DNA of 60,000 nucleotides, taken from NCBI RefSeq assembly GCF_000003815.2, contig NC_049993.1, positions 15,376,635 through 15,436,634 of the forward strand, given 5' to 3'. This DNA comes from Branchiostoma floridae. Taxonomy: Eukaryota > Chordata > Leptocardii > Amphioxiformes > Branchiostomatidae. The notes beneath the pieces were generated by a model. The model worked only from the letters and a program-made list of their open reading frames with translations. It had not been told where the DNA came from and searched no databases. The position numbers were made by a program, and so were the translations under genes. Below are positions 46,831 through 56,672 of this stretch, piece by piece. Positions within the stretch are counted from its first letter, which is position 1; each line of letters begins with the position of its first letter.

Positions 46831-46880
46831 ATTTTAGGACACCTTTAACCTTTTCTATACGACCTCCAACCTACGAATAC
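46831..46880 (-). promoter_or_regulatory. conserved 3' block downstream of gene D
   Basis: TTTTAGGACACCTTTAACCT followed by TTTCTATACGACCTC matches the block just 3' of gene C. Here it lies about 390 bp past the stop codon of gene D. Confidence 0.45.
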
Positions 46881-47122
46881 ACTTGTGCAGATTTTACCGT
46901 AAAGATATAATGTTAATGATGTTTCAACCCCCGATATTCTATATAATGCTGTCCGTCCTTAATATACAGTTAATACATATAATATCTCTCAAACTTCAGC
47001 CTTGCCTTTAAGCGTTCTTATGTTTTTAAATTGAAAAATTTTCTTTCCAATTTAAAAAACACCAAAACCGACACAATTTTTTTATTTGTTCACCTGTAAT
47101 TTCTTATAACAATTATATATTG

Positions 47123-47123
<1 letters not shown>

Positions 47124-47176
<53 letters not shown>
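47124..47176. repeat. (TA)n microsatellite
   Basis: About 26 AT steps just 3' of gene D. Confidence 0.95.
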
Positions 47177-47178
<2 letters not shown>

Positions 47179-47265
47179 AAAAGCCTCCAAACTACTATTG
47201 AGTTCTAAAACTATTTCTAGAATCATCTTATCAGCTATCGTATCAAATCTGTGAAATAGACATGA

Positions 47266-48459
47266 CTACATTCCTGTCTCCTCAACACCGACGGCTTCTT
47301 CGTAAGAAGGGGGAGGGGGGTGACTGGGGGCCGGTTGGACGCCATATAGTGGAATCTCCAGAGGTGGGGCGGAAGCTGTGATAAAGTTTGGTTGTACAGC
47401 GGCTGGTAGATGTGGTACCGCTCCGGTAGGTGTATATCCAAAGGGTAAACTATGATAAAGATAATAAAAAAGGTAAATACAATCAGCAAATTTAGTCACT
47501 TAAGTCAGTTTACTATGTTTCCGAAATGATAAATGACCTACACAATAAAATTATGTTTATTTCAAAAATAAAAACAAGATGTAAAGAACATTCATTTCTT
47601 AATTCTTTCATGGGGTCATCAAATAAAAACGGCTTAACAATGGATTAGTTAGTGTTTTTATTGATTTTGTTCATTTGAGCTTTGTATGATCAGCACAGCG
47701 CTTTTTTACCTCTGAGTTTAAAGAAAATTGACTATGGTCACTTTTTACACTGCTTCCTTTATCAATTCCTTCAGTTAGCTTTTTTAAGCTAGGTCCAGGC
47801 ATTTCCTGACACAAGACACTTTTTGATAGATTTTTTCACCACCTACCGATTTCAATTGGCAAATGCCTAAAGACAACTTCTGCAGAACATAAGAGAAAAT
47901 GATACCTTGCGGTATATTGTGGGGAGTATGGTGGGTACTGCATTCCGGGGACTGCATGATATGGCCATGGTCCTGCTGGTGCAGTCGCGCCTCCTGGCGG
48001 ATTCATCACAGCGATTGTTGTTGGATGCACCATGACGTTTGACCCCGTCCCTGTTATGACGGTTGGCCCTGTCCCTGAAACATTTGCTTGTGTAGCGCCA
48101 GAGGCCATCATTTCAACCGTCTGATCAGTAGTGTTTGTTTCCGATTTGCAACACAATGTGCAGCACCCGACTGCCAAAATCTGAACACCTATGACCAAAA
48201 GTATTGACCCCAAAATCAACCGTAAGTTAGCCGTATCACCACCGTTAATAGCCAGTAGGATAACACCAGGCGTCAAGACGAGCGCACTACAGACTAAAAG
48301 GCAAACAGAGTCTTTTCGGCACTTGTTGGAAAATTCTGTAGTGTTTTTAGGGTGGGTTGACTCCGTTCTGTCTCGCCGGGCTTCGCTCGAATCGGTGCCG
48401 CCACTACCTGCGACCTCCCCGCCACTTGTATGACTAGCGTCCGCTTCGACATCACTCAT
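47266..48459 (-). CDS. gene D: two-TM protein with PPPPSYEEA tail, 245 aa
   Basis: Exon 1 runs 48459-47906 and exon 2 47449-47266, joined in phase 2 (GCA AG|GTATCA ... CATAG|T). I start at MSDVEADASH; the frame is open 20 codons further up but without ATG. The N-terminus is Ser/Gly/acidic, not Gly-rich as in A and C. TM1 is about residues 51-72 and TM2 about 80-100, ending in a CC..CC cluster. The family box is weak (MASGATQANVSGTG). The tail is rich in Pro, Tyr and Gly, with QYPPYSPQYTA before the splice site and HPPPPSYEEAVGV near the end, a PPxY followed by acidic residues as in many WW ligands. The overall plan recalls TMEM51-like proteins, but I claim no homology. Function unknown. Confidence 0.8.
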
Positions 48460-48519
48460 TGTAATGCTGCTTTCCAGTTCGCGATGAATACAGGCTGCGG
48501 TACAAGAACAGCAACACAA

Positions 48520-49320
48520 CTACCATACAACAGTCCTAGAAGGAATTGAGGCGTCAAAGATGATTACTAGAGAACGCACAACAAGTTTTTTTGACAGACC
48601 TATACCCAACTTTGACGTTATTTCCGGGAAACACCCTGACAATTACGGTCGAACTTATTTCTATTTGTGGGGGTGGAGATATCTTAAAATGTGTATGTCG
48701 TTCTTTGTCAAAAAGATATGCTTTGACGCTGGCCACTAGAATAAAGACAAGACTACAAAATTTGTCATATTTGCCAAGATAATGATATTTTGACGTCATA
48801 AAGATAGCCGAAAAATCACCATGATTAACGTGACCCCTAAAACAGTTCATCCAACCAATCGTCATTGACCCATGATAATTTAGATAGTGATGATAGTCAC
48901 TTCTTAAAATAGATATTGCGTATCATCACCTCTTAGCCATCTTTATATTAAAAAAAAACAAGTACACAGTTTACTACAAAGCCCTTGAAAAAAACTTAGT
49001 TATTCAAAATGCCTTAAAGTAACATTTGGCAAAGTTGTGCCACTAATATAACTTTTTGGGGTGGGGTGGGGAACTGTCTTTTGACTACGGTAACCTCAAA
49101 CTTGGCCTAAATCTAAACATGTTACGTCTTGAAACTAAACAACTTTAGTAAAAACTATTGTGATTGGCCAGTTCGTTGTGATCGATACATGTCGAGTATT
49201 GTGAGAATAGTGACCTTTCAACTTTGACTCTTACAGATGACTTCATTCAATTATGACGGCACAGTCAGCCGAAATGTTGCCCGTGGGCATGTTAGGATGT
49301 TGTTGTGTTACTCTGTTGTC
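48520..49320. other. intergenic upstream of gene D, nothing recognised
   Basis: Gene D's promoter should lie at its left edge on the minus strand. No TATA box or other clear signal was seen. Confidence 0.5.
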
Positions 49321-49321
<1 letters not shown>

Positions 49322-49376
<55 letters not shown>

Positions 49377-49387
49377 CGTGCGTGCGC

Positions 49388-49426
<39 letters not shown>

Positions 49427-49436
49427 TGTACGTGCG
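49322..49436. repeat. (TG)n microsatellite
   Basis: About 115 bp of TG with a CGTGCGTGCGCGCG interruption. All three frames stay open through it, giving false proteins. Confidence 0.95.
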
Positions 49437-49674
49437 TGTGTTGGGGGGCTATGTCTACGTCTATTGTCGTTTTTTGAGAAAATAAATTTCTAAAATTTTA
49501 CAAATATTTCAAATCAAACCTCCTCAATCTGCCAATAAAATAAAAAAGAAACTCACGCTTCAAAAACTCATGCATCAACTTTGCATCATTTCTGGTAACC
49601 TGGATTTAATGACTAGGATTCTAATATACAAAAGGAACGTATGCCTGAAAATCCAACATGTTCACAAAGTTTAC

Positions 49675-50616
49675 CCCTATTCAGACCGGGGGGGGGGGGG
49701 GGGGCTTTTGAGGCCTGCGCCAACTTCGAGGTCCTATAACGCCAGAACGGCTTACGCTAAAGCCACCAAATTTGGTGAGTTTTTCTAAAATATTGTTGGC
49801 AACAATTTCAAGAAGTTTGACAAATTTTCCATATTTTCGTGTTGCCATGGCAACCGTTTGCTGACAGGCAGTTTTGCCAAAAATCACTATTTTTGGTTCT
49901 AGCAATGTATTTTTCACATTTATTTGCTATTTTACTGCTATTTTGTTACATAAATAAAATCTTACATTATTTAGCATATCTTTCATAATTATATATGCAT
50001 AAATTATGCTAATTTGATGACGTCATCAGCCCAAAATCCAAGATGGCGGACCGCATGGCCAGATCAAGAATAACAAGCTAATCATCCCTTAAAATTTGTA
50101 ACTACCTGGTATTTTTTCATCAAAAACCATCTAAATGAATGAATTTAGTCTATTTCCATTGCCCTTTGTGACTATTTGTTGCAAAAAAAGTAGTTTTAAA
50201 AATTCAAGGTGGTGGATATAATATGGCGGAGCCTAAATCGTATCTTAGATGTGCATTACGTCATTTTATGACGTCATTATGACGTCATCGATGTTGCTAT
50301 TGGCAATACAAGTCGTAATAAACATTATTATTCTGTTATCTGCACTTGTTGTTACATTTTTGTAGTATAACTCGAAGTTTTCTGAGAATACCATTTTTCA
50401 TGGGTCCGGCCAATATAATCAAATTGATGACGTCATAATTACGTCATTACGTCAAACGTCAACTACTCGCTAGATAGTATGTCGATATTATGTCCTGAAA
50501 ATTTGGTGGCCCTACGGCACGTCGTTCAAGAGTTATAGGACTTAGAAGTGGAGGGCCTCAAAAGCCCCCCCCCCCCCCGGTCCAGGGATGACCAAAAAAG
50601 CCCGGTCTGAATAGGG
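49675..50616. mobile_element. TTAA element, 942 bp, G/C-run ends, TGACGTCA-rich
   Basis: Left end CCCTATTCAGACCGGG followed by a G run; right end a C run then GCCCGGTCTGAATAGGG. TTAA follows at 50617-50620; the left flank is TTAC (49671-49674), one base from TTAA. GGCTTTTGAGGCC and GGCCTCAAAAGCC continue the inverted repeat. Inside are TGACGTCA at 50018, 50269, 50280 and 50428 and AAGATGGCGG at about 50040. CCC ends with TTAA suit a piggyBac-like MITE. Confidence 0.85.
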
Positions 50617-50620
50617 TTAA

Positions 50621-51029
50621 GTGGGCCTTTTTGCATCTAACACGTTGCTTAGTACGCTTTAAAATCGTTCGGTTGCAGTGAGGTGATCACCTAAGTAGAA
50701 TTAAGGCACTCGGCGTTTGGTAAAGCAAACCGGTCTGGCGTCCAGGCAACATTTATGTTAATGAGGCAAATGTAAGCATTATTAAAGTCCAGAAGTTTGA
50801 AATCTTAATGCAAATATAAATGATAACAACTATTTTCTAGCCATACAAAAACAGAAAATTTAATGAATAGGGATCAGTAAAAGTATGCAACGAAATATAT
50901 GAGATCTTGTTTGCAAAATAATTTCGCATAGATTTCTACTACAAGGTAGAATGAGTACGCTGTTACAATATGCACCAGCGTTTTAAAAAAAAAGTGTTGC
51001 AAAAAAGGGTAAATATATGTAGAATCATA
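50621..51029. other. intergenic, nothing recognised
   Basis: AT-rich, without repeats or open frames of note. Confidence 0.5.
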
Positions 51030-51400
51030 AGTTGTGTTTTGATTCTGTTTTCCAGACGTGTTGCATTTTCAACGTTACATTGCAAACTAATAAATATTAT
51101 AATATCAACTTACAACTGTAAACGATCCCTCAAGACATAATTTGAAAAAAAAAAATTGAAATTTCATTTGAACAAAATTTCTACAGGAGTTACGAAAATT
51201 GACAGGTCTTCTTGCTGAATGAATATGTAACTCGATTTAACACTCATTTTATGACAGCAAAAACTTAGTTCAACGCCCTGTGTTGACTAGTCATCAGCTA
51301 CTTTATAAGATTAGTCTGAATACTGCGATAACACGATACTGCGCAACAGTTATAACATAGCAGTTCCTATTGGGTCTATCGCTTCCATCGTAGAGAAATG
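51030..51400 (+). repeat. upstream block, first copy of a direct duplication
   Basis: TTGACTAGTCATCAGCTACT, then AAGATTAGTCTGAATACTG and CTATCGCTTCCA match 52259-52370. Weaker similarity precedes it (GCATTTTCAACGT against GCATTCTCAACGT). The copies lie about 970 bp apart. Confidence 0.65.
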
Positions 51401-52039
51401 TGTCATTATCTAAAAAACCAAAACCTCAACCATCAAAAACATAAAATGCTCATGTTATTAAATGTAATCACACGCATTTCCAAGATATTTTTTATTGACT
51501 ATTCCGTAAATCCCCCCCCCCCCCCAGATGACTTGGATTGGTCCTGCAGAATCAAAACAACTATTTGGCGGTGATTCCACTCTTTCATATAGGGGGTATA
51601 CTGATTAAAAAGTATACAGTCCTTCCTACCGAAGCTACCCATTAACTGTTCTGATTACCCCACAAATGGTTTCCATGGTTTATAGCCTTGTTATCACTTG
51701 ACCCTCTCTCTCTATCTGTGTTGTGTAAACAAATTAGCCCCCCCCCCCTCCTTCCGCAGTACTGTTGTTATACATAAAAGCAGCCAGGGTCGTTGTGCCT
51801 CCCGAGTTTAAGATGATTGTGAACTTCATTTTGGAAGTATACACAAATATACAATGTGTGCCCCTAAATTCAACACAGAACTACGCGTACACACATTCAT
51901 TCTATACACAAAAAACACACATAGACATGCACATGATTTCAAAAGTGATCTTTAGACTTTGGGACATTTCTCGAGTTTCATATCTAATATTCTTGTAAAA
52001 GGTAGAGAAATCTAATTATATAGAATTACACTTTGTAAT

Positions 52040-52380
52040 ATCGTTTTCAATCAGATCGCATTCTCAACGTGCACCATATTACCTCCAATAAACATAAACA
52101 AGTGAAGTAAGAGATTTAAACCTTTCCTCAAAACATAAACAAAAACAAGCTTAAATCTCATTTTCACAACATCGCTTAAGGTTAAGAAAAATATCCGTAG
52201 CCTTCCAAATAAGCCCACAACCCGTTTTGTTTACAAAAAACTCAGGTCATGTACCTTTATTGACTAGTCATTAGCTAATTCAGAAGATTAGTCTGAATAT
52301 CAGGAAGCTTGATTCTGCGCAGATCCTGCACAATAACAACCCCTAATACGTCAATCGCTTTCCTTCCCAGTGATGTAAAT
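52040..52380 (+). repeat. upstream block, second copy, before the LRR gene
   Basis: TTGACTAGTCATTAGCTAAT, then AGAAGATTAGTCTGAATATC and CAATCGCTTTCC. It ends about 240 bp before the LRR start codon, so it may include promoter sequence of that gene. No second LRR gene follows the first copy. Confidence 0.6.
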
Positions 52381-52620
52381 GCATAAACATAAGAGTTAGG
52401 GAAATAATAAGTCTGGCAAATATATTCAGTGTACGTACCGACGCCGACGCTGCCGGCCGGCGGTGGAAAGCTCGTTACGTACCGACGACCCAGCGAAAAG
52501 AAACTCCATACTGACCAAAAGCTCATCACTGATGCTTAGAGGTCTGCAGACCAAGTACGCAATTTGCAGGTTAGTGAAAAATCGTTCTTTGAAAGAAAGG
52601 TTTAAATAAAAGAAGGCAGA

Positions 52621-55600
52621 ATGTGTGTGAATGGTGGTGCAAAGAAGAACGCAGCCATGTTGTTCTTGCTTTTCTTGACAGCTGTTTGTGCAGCTTCTGA
52701 TGACCCGGGCTTACCAAAGTGTAAGGCAGCTGGATGGCACGACTGTGTGCCCACCACAGCTTGGCCAAGAGGCTATGTGAAGTCATGGACATATGCATGC
52801 GCCATGTGTAATGTCCTAGACGAGGGTGTTGCCTATGGGAGTCCTTTCCCGTTCCTTGCTGGGGCGCAGGCTGTTGCAATAAGAGGACACCCATTCTATA
52901 ACCTGTCGGCTGAGAGCCTGACACCGCTTGATCATTCAGTGGTACGCCATTTGGCTCTGATAGAAGCAAAGATCCCCGATGTTGAGAAGGACACCTTTGC
53001 TAGGTTTCCCCGTCTCCATCACTTGTCCCTAGATTCAAACAAGCTGACACATGTCAAGCAGACCTGGTTCACAGGCTTGAAGGAGCTCTTTGTGCTCATT
53101 TTGTCCAACAACCTCATCAAGGAGATAGATCCAGGCAGCTTCGCTCACCTGGACAACCTGTGTAGGTTGGATCTAGAGAACAACCTGTTACAGGTTGTGG
53201 ACCCTGCTTGGCTCTTTGGTCTGAAAGGTAGACTGAATATAAACCTTGGGTTCAATGAAATTGACAGCATTTTCTCGGGGTCATTCAAAGACCTGAAACT
53301 GGCCACCTTGGACCTGACTGGTAATGATCTGTCTTCGTTGGATGGAGACGTGTTTTTGAAACAGTCTTCGCTGGTAAGGCTCCATATCAGCAGTGGTATG
53401 TTGTCATCTTTCTATGATGCAAAGCCACATGGAATGATGTGGAGTCTACATCGGTTCGCCGCTCTGACGGCAGGGTCTGTGACGATGGTTGTTGAGGTGC
53501 CTTACTTCATCTTCTGTGCCAGGCACTATGGAAACGAACTCTCGTTTGGTTGGATGGTTGGCTCATCAGACGATATGACTGTTGACAAGGAGATGAGAGG
53601 TATCTACCCTGGCAAGTCATGCGGTGCTTTGGATCGTTCTCTTAGCACAATCTCCATCCAAGCCCCTATGGTTGTCCTGGCTACTGACGGCACCCTGGCA
53701 GACAAACTGGTCCCCAGCACTGTTGAGCAGTGCAGGATGGTTTGGGAACACAATGGGGGCATAACTATGGGCATGACGTTGTGGGAAGGCTTAGCATTCC
53801 GAATGGTTTCCATTGCCACACGGGAAGCAGCACCTAAGGGTATTGCCATGTCATTTGTCCAGACGTCAGGCACAAACACATTTACCACCACAGAGCCAGG
53901 ATACAGCCCAAAACACACAACCATTACAAACGTCACACGTGACATTGTAAAGAACATCACCTGCATTCTGCTCACTGAAGACGAACACACAGAGTTGTTC
54001 TTCACCATTCCTCCTGACCAGACACCCACAACACCAACTACTTACAAAACAGATACTGACCACTCTAACGGCCTGGCACACAACTCTCAGTACACATCCT
54101 CAGTACCCAGGGACAACTCCACACTAAAGGTGAGTATTGGATCAGAGGTGCCCCCAACAACAGATCATGTTCTCATCTCAGTTGTGGTGTCGGCTGTGGT
54201 CATACTGGTCGTATTGTCCCTCGTGGTGTTGGCATGGAAGTTGTACTCATCAAAGTGTAACGCCGAGTATGAGATGGCCTGCGACGATGCACACGTCTGG
54301 ACCATCCCGCCTGGTGTTGCCTTCCCCGGCTTGCTGAGGTCGGCTTCCCTCCCTGCTTGCTCAAATAAAATGACGTCGGATGACGTAGCCTCCTGTAGGT
54401 CATTGCCCGCTGTGCTAGATTCTATCGAACCAACTTACAGCGAGATCCCAGATGACATAGCGGCTGCTCAGAGGCCCCTGCCTGGTCTCCCGCAGGAGAA
54501 GGTAAGGTCAGCTTCTCTCCCTGCAGTATCATGCACACGCGGGGGCGCTCCAGATGATGCAGCATCCTGTAAGTCATTGCCGGCCATCCTCCTGCCCAAT
54601 GGACCCACGTACAGTGTGATTCCCGATCATTTGGCTGCTGCACAGCGCCCCCTGCCAGCTCTCCCGCGCACGGCCTGGGAGATCTCTGATCACGGAGCCG
54701 CTGCACAGCGCCCCCTGCCTGTATCACGACATACCTACAGTGAGATCCCGGATGATGAAAGCGGACCCATGCCTTTCTATGCTGATGCTGCCGAGCTTTT
54801 GCATCATGTCGTCAGAAACAGCTGCAGGAGACAGCCACGGAGGGCCATTCGGGATAACACCACTGCTTCTAGCAGGCACCTGCCTGGAAGGTCCTTTGCC
54901 GCATATGGCTTGGCTGAACAGACCAACGATCAGCCTAACAGCTTCTATAGAATGGCCCCGGAAGTGCAGGGTATAAGAGCCCGTAGGCAGCTGAGATTAG
55001 CTTTGGTATCCCGGCCTGCTGACCAAGGTTTGAGGAAGTACATCAATGTCACAGATGCCATCCTGTCCAGGGGTCAGAATGTCACAGAAGCTCATATCGC
55101 CTTCCTGACATTGCCTAACACGTACTGGCCTTGGGAGATAGCCGGAGATGGAAACTGTATCACACCGCGGCGGGCGTCCCTTCCCCTTGTTACACCACCT
55201 AACACCTACTGGCCTTGGGAGATACCCGTGCCGGGAACACGTAACACACCACGGCGCGCGTCCCTCCCCCATGCCACATTGCCTAACAACTACTGGCCAC
55301 GGGCGATCCCGGGGGAGGGAACACCTGACACACCACGGCGCGCGTCCCTCTCCCATGTCACACCACCTAACACCTACTGGCCTTGGGAGATACCCGTGCA
55401 GGGAACACATGACACACCACGGCGCGCGTCCCTCCTTTATGTCACACCGCCTAACACTTACTGGCCATGGGCGATTCCGGGGGAGGGAACACTTGACACA
55501 CAACGGCGCGCGACCCTCCCCCATACCACACTGCCTAATACCTACTGGCCATGGGAGATTCCGGGGGAGGGAACACATGACACACCACGACGTGCGTCCC

Positions 55601-56487
55601 TCCCCCATGTCACACTGCCAAACACCTATTGGCCTTGGGAGATTCCGGGCGAGGGAACACATGACACACCACGGCGCGCGTCCCTCCCCCATGTCACACT
55701 GCCAAACACCTACTGGCCATGGGAGATACCAGGCGAGAGAACCAGTAGCACACACCGGCGCGCGTCAATCCCTCTTGTCACACTGCCTAACACCTACTGG
55801 CCATGGGAGATTCCGGGCGAGGGAACACCTGACACACCACGGCGAGCGTCCCTCCCCCATGTCACACTGCCTAACACCTACTGGCCATGGGCGATTCCGA
55901 AGGAAACACATGACACACCACGGCGAGCGTCCCTCCCCCATGCCACACCACCTAATACCTACTGGCCATGGGCGATTCCGGGGGAGGGAACACATGACAT
56001 ACCACGGCGTGCGTCTCTCCCCCATGTCACACTGCCTAATACCTACTGGCCATGGGCGATTCCGGGGGAGGGAACACATGACACACCACGACGCGCGTCC
56101 CTCCCCCGTGTCACACTGCCTAATACCTACTGGCCATGGGCGATTCCGGGCCAGGGAACACATGACACACCACGGTGCACGTCCGTCCCCCGTGTCGCAC
56201 TGCCTAACACCTACTGGCCATGGGCGATTCCGGGCGAGGGAACACATGACACACGACGGCGCGCGTCCCTCCCCCATGTCACATTGCCTAATACCTACTG
56301 GCCATGGGCGATTCCGGGGGAGGGAACATATGACACACGGACGATACCGGAGGAGGAAAGTCGTAACACACGAGCGTCCCTACCTCCCACACTACCCATG
56401 CCTACTGGCCATGGGGGTTTCAGGGGAGAAATCCCTGACACGTTAGAAAATGACCATTCACCAACTTTTCATCTCAAAATAATCTAA
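52621..56487 (+). CDS. LRR transmembrane receptor with signalling-motif tail, 1288 aa, single exon
   Basis: A TAA lies in frame 18 bp before this ATG, so it is the first start. Signal peptide about 13-25 (MLFLLFLTAVCAA). Then a Cys-bearing cap and about six LRRs (residues 107-262; LHHLSLDSNKLTHV, LCRLDLENNLLQVV, LATLDLTGNDLSSL). An unrecognised Cys-containing region (265-500) and a Thr-rich stalk precede TM (about 516-541). The tail has RSASLP (573, 629), YSEI/YSVI (606, 664, 706) each near RPLPGLP, RPLPALP or RPLPVSR, then from 832 fourteen 28-residue repeats like NTYWPWEIPGEGT..TPRRASLP and a degenerate fifteenth. The motifs suggest Src-type SH2/SH3 and 14-3-3 binding. Probably a cell-surface, possibly immune, receptor; ligand unknown. 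Confidence 0.92.
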   Translation: MCVNGGAKKNAAMLFLLFLTAVCAASDDPGLPKCKAAGWHDCVPTTAWPRGYVKSWTYACAMCNVLDEGVAYGSPFPFLAGAQAVAIRGHPFYNLSAESLTPLDHSVVRHLALIEAKIPDVEKDTFARFPRLHHLSLDSNKLTHVKQTWFTGLKELFVLILSNNLIKEIDPGSFAHLDNLCRLDLENNLLQVVDPAWLFGLKGRLNINLGFNEIDSIFSGSFKDLKLATLDLTGNDLSSLDGDVFLKQSSLVRLHISSGMLSSFYDAKPHGMMWSLHRFAALTAGSVTMVVEVPYFIFCARHYGNELSFGWMVGSSDDMTVDKEMRGIYPGKSCGALDRSLSTISIQAPMVVLATDGTLADKLVPSTVEQCRMVWEHNGGITMGMTLWEGLAFRMVSIATREAAPKGIAMSFVQTSGTNTFTTTEPGYSPKHTTITNVTRDIVKNITCILLTEDEHTELFFTIPPDQTPTTPTTYKTDTDHSNGLAHNSQYTSSVPRDNSTLKVSIGSEVPPTTDHVLISVVVSAVVILVVLSLVVLAWKLYSSKCNAEYEMACDDAHVWTIPPGVAFPGLLRSASLPACSNKMTSDDVASCRSLPAVLDSIEPTYSEIPDDIAAAQRPLPGLPQEKVRSASLPAVSCTRGGAPDDAASCKSLPAILLPNGPTYSVIPDHLAAAQRPLPALPRTAWEISDHGAAAQRPLPVSRHTYSEIPDDESGPMPFYADAAELLHHVVRNSCRRQPRRAIRDNTTASSRHLPGRSFAAYGLAEQTNDQPNSFYRMAPEVQGIRARRQLRLALVSRPADQGLRKYINVTDAILSRGQNVTEAHIAFLTLPNTYWPWEIAGDGNCITPRRASLPLVTPPNTYWPWEIPVPGTRNTPRRASLPHATLPNNYWPRAIPGEGTPDTPRRASLSHVTPPNTYWPWEIPVQGTHDTPRRASLLYVTPPNTYWPWAIPGEGTLDTQRRATLPHTTLPNTYWPWEIPGEGTHDTPRRASLPHVTLPNTYWPWEIPGEGTHDTPRRASLPHVTLPNTYWPWEIPGERTSSTHRRASIPLVTLPNTYWPWEIPGEGTPDTPRRASLPHVTLPNTYWPWAIPKETHDTPRRASLPHATPPNTYWPWAIPGEGTHDIPRRASLPHVTLPNTYWPWAIPGEGTHDTPRRASLPRVTLPNTYWPWAIPGQGTHDTPRCTSVPRVALPNTYWPWAIPGEGTHDTRRRASLPHVTLPNTYWPWAIPGEGTYDTRTIPEEESRNTRASLPPTLPMPTGHGGFRGEIPDTLENDHSPTFHLKII
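54120..54136 (+). promoter_or_regulatory. internal consensus 5' splice site in LRR gene
   Basis: CTAAAGGTGAGTATTGG contains AAG|GTGAGT, a near-perfect donor, inside the open frame just before the membrane segment. Use of it could give a form without the anchor. No matching acceptor was identified, and the frame reads through without a stop. Confidence 0.3.
55114..56340 (+). repeat. 84-bp coding tandem repeat (14 full copies)
   Basis: Starts of AACACCTACTGGCC-type motifs are 84 bp apart; copy 10 is 3 bp shorter. As 84 is divisible by three, other frames also stay open, explaining large overlapping frames on both strands. Copies differ mainly at E/A after WPW and at the two residues before the PRRASLP block. 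Confidence 0.95.
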
Positions 56488-56602
56488 CCAACTAAGTTTC
56501 CATTTCAGGTTGTATTTCACACATGTTGTACACAGACCTGTTTTGTTAAAAAAAACGTTCAAAATTTTACTTTTATGTCATAATTGAAGAAATTTTACTT
56601 GC

Positions 56603-56672
56603 CATTTACCCTAAATTAAAAAAAAATACCGGAAGAGTCACTCTTCCGTTTTTTTTTAATTTAGGGTAAATG
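56603..56672. repeat. 70-bp near-perfect palindrome 3' of the LRR gene
   Basis: Left arm from CATTTACCCTAAATTAAAAA to CGGAAGAGT, right arm ACTCTTCCG to TTTAGGGTAAATG, differing by only two bases inserted in the left arm; the loop is about 1-2 nt. It sits 116 bp after the stop codon. It may be a tiny foldback element or a structure in the 3' UTR. Confidence 0.9.

Noticed and set aside
54997-56277. two long antisense frames opposite the LRR repeat
   Set aside because: They come from the same 84-bp repeat; no promoter, start context or domain supports them.
55148-56446. 432-codon plus-strand frame overlapping the LRR gene
   Set aside because: It is the LRR repeat read one base off. The 84-bp period keeps every frame open, and only the main frame has signal peptide, LRRs and TM.
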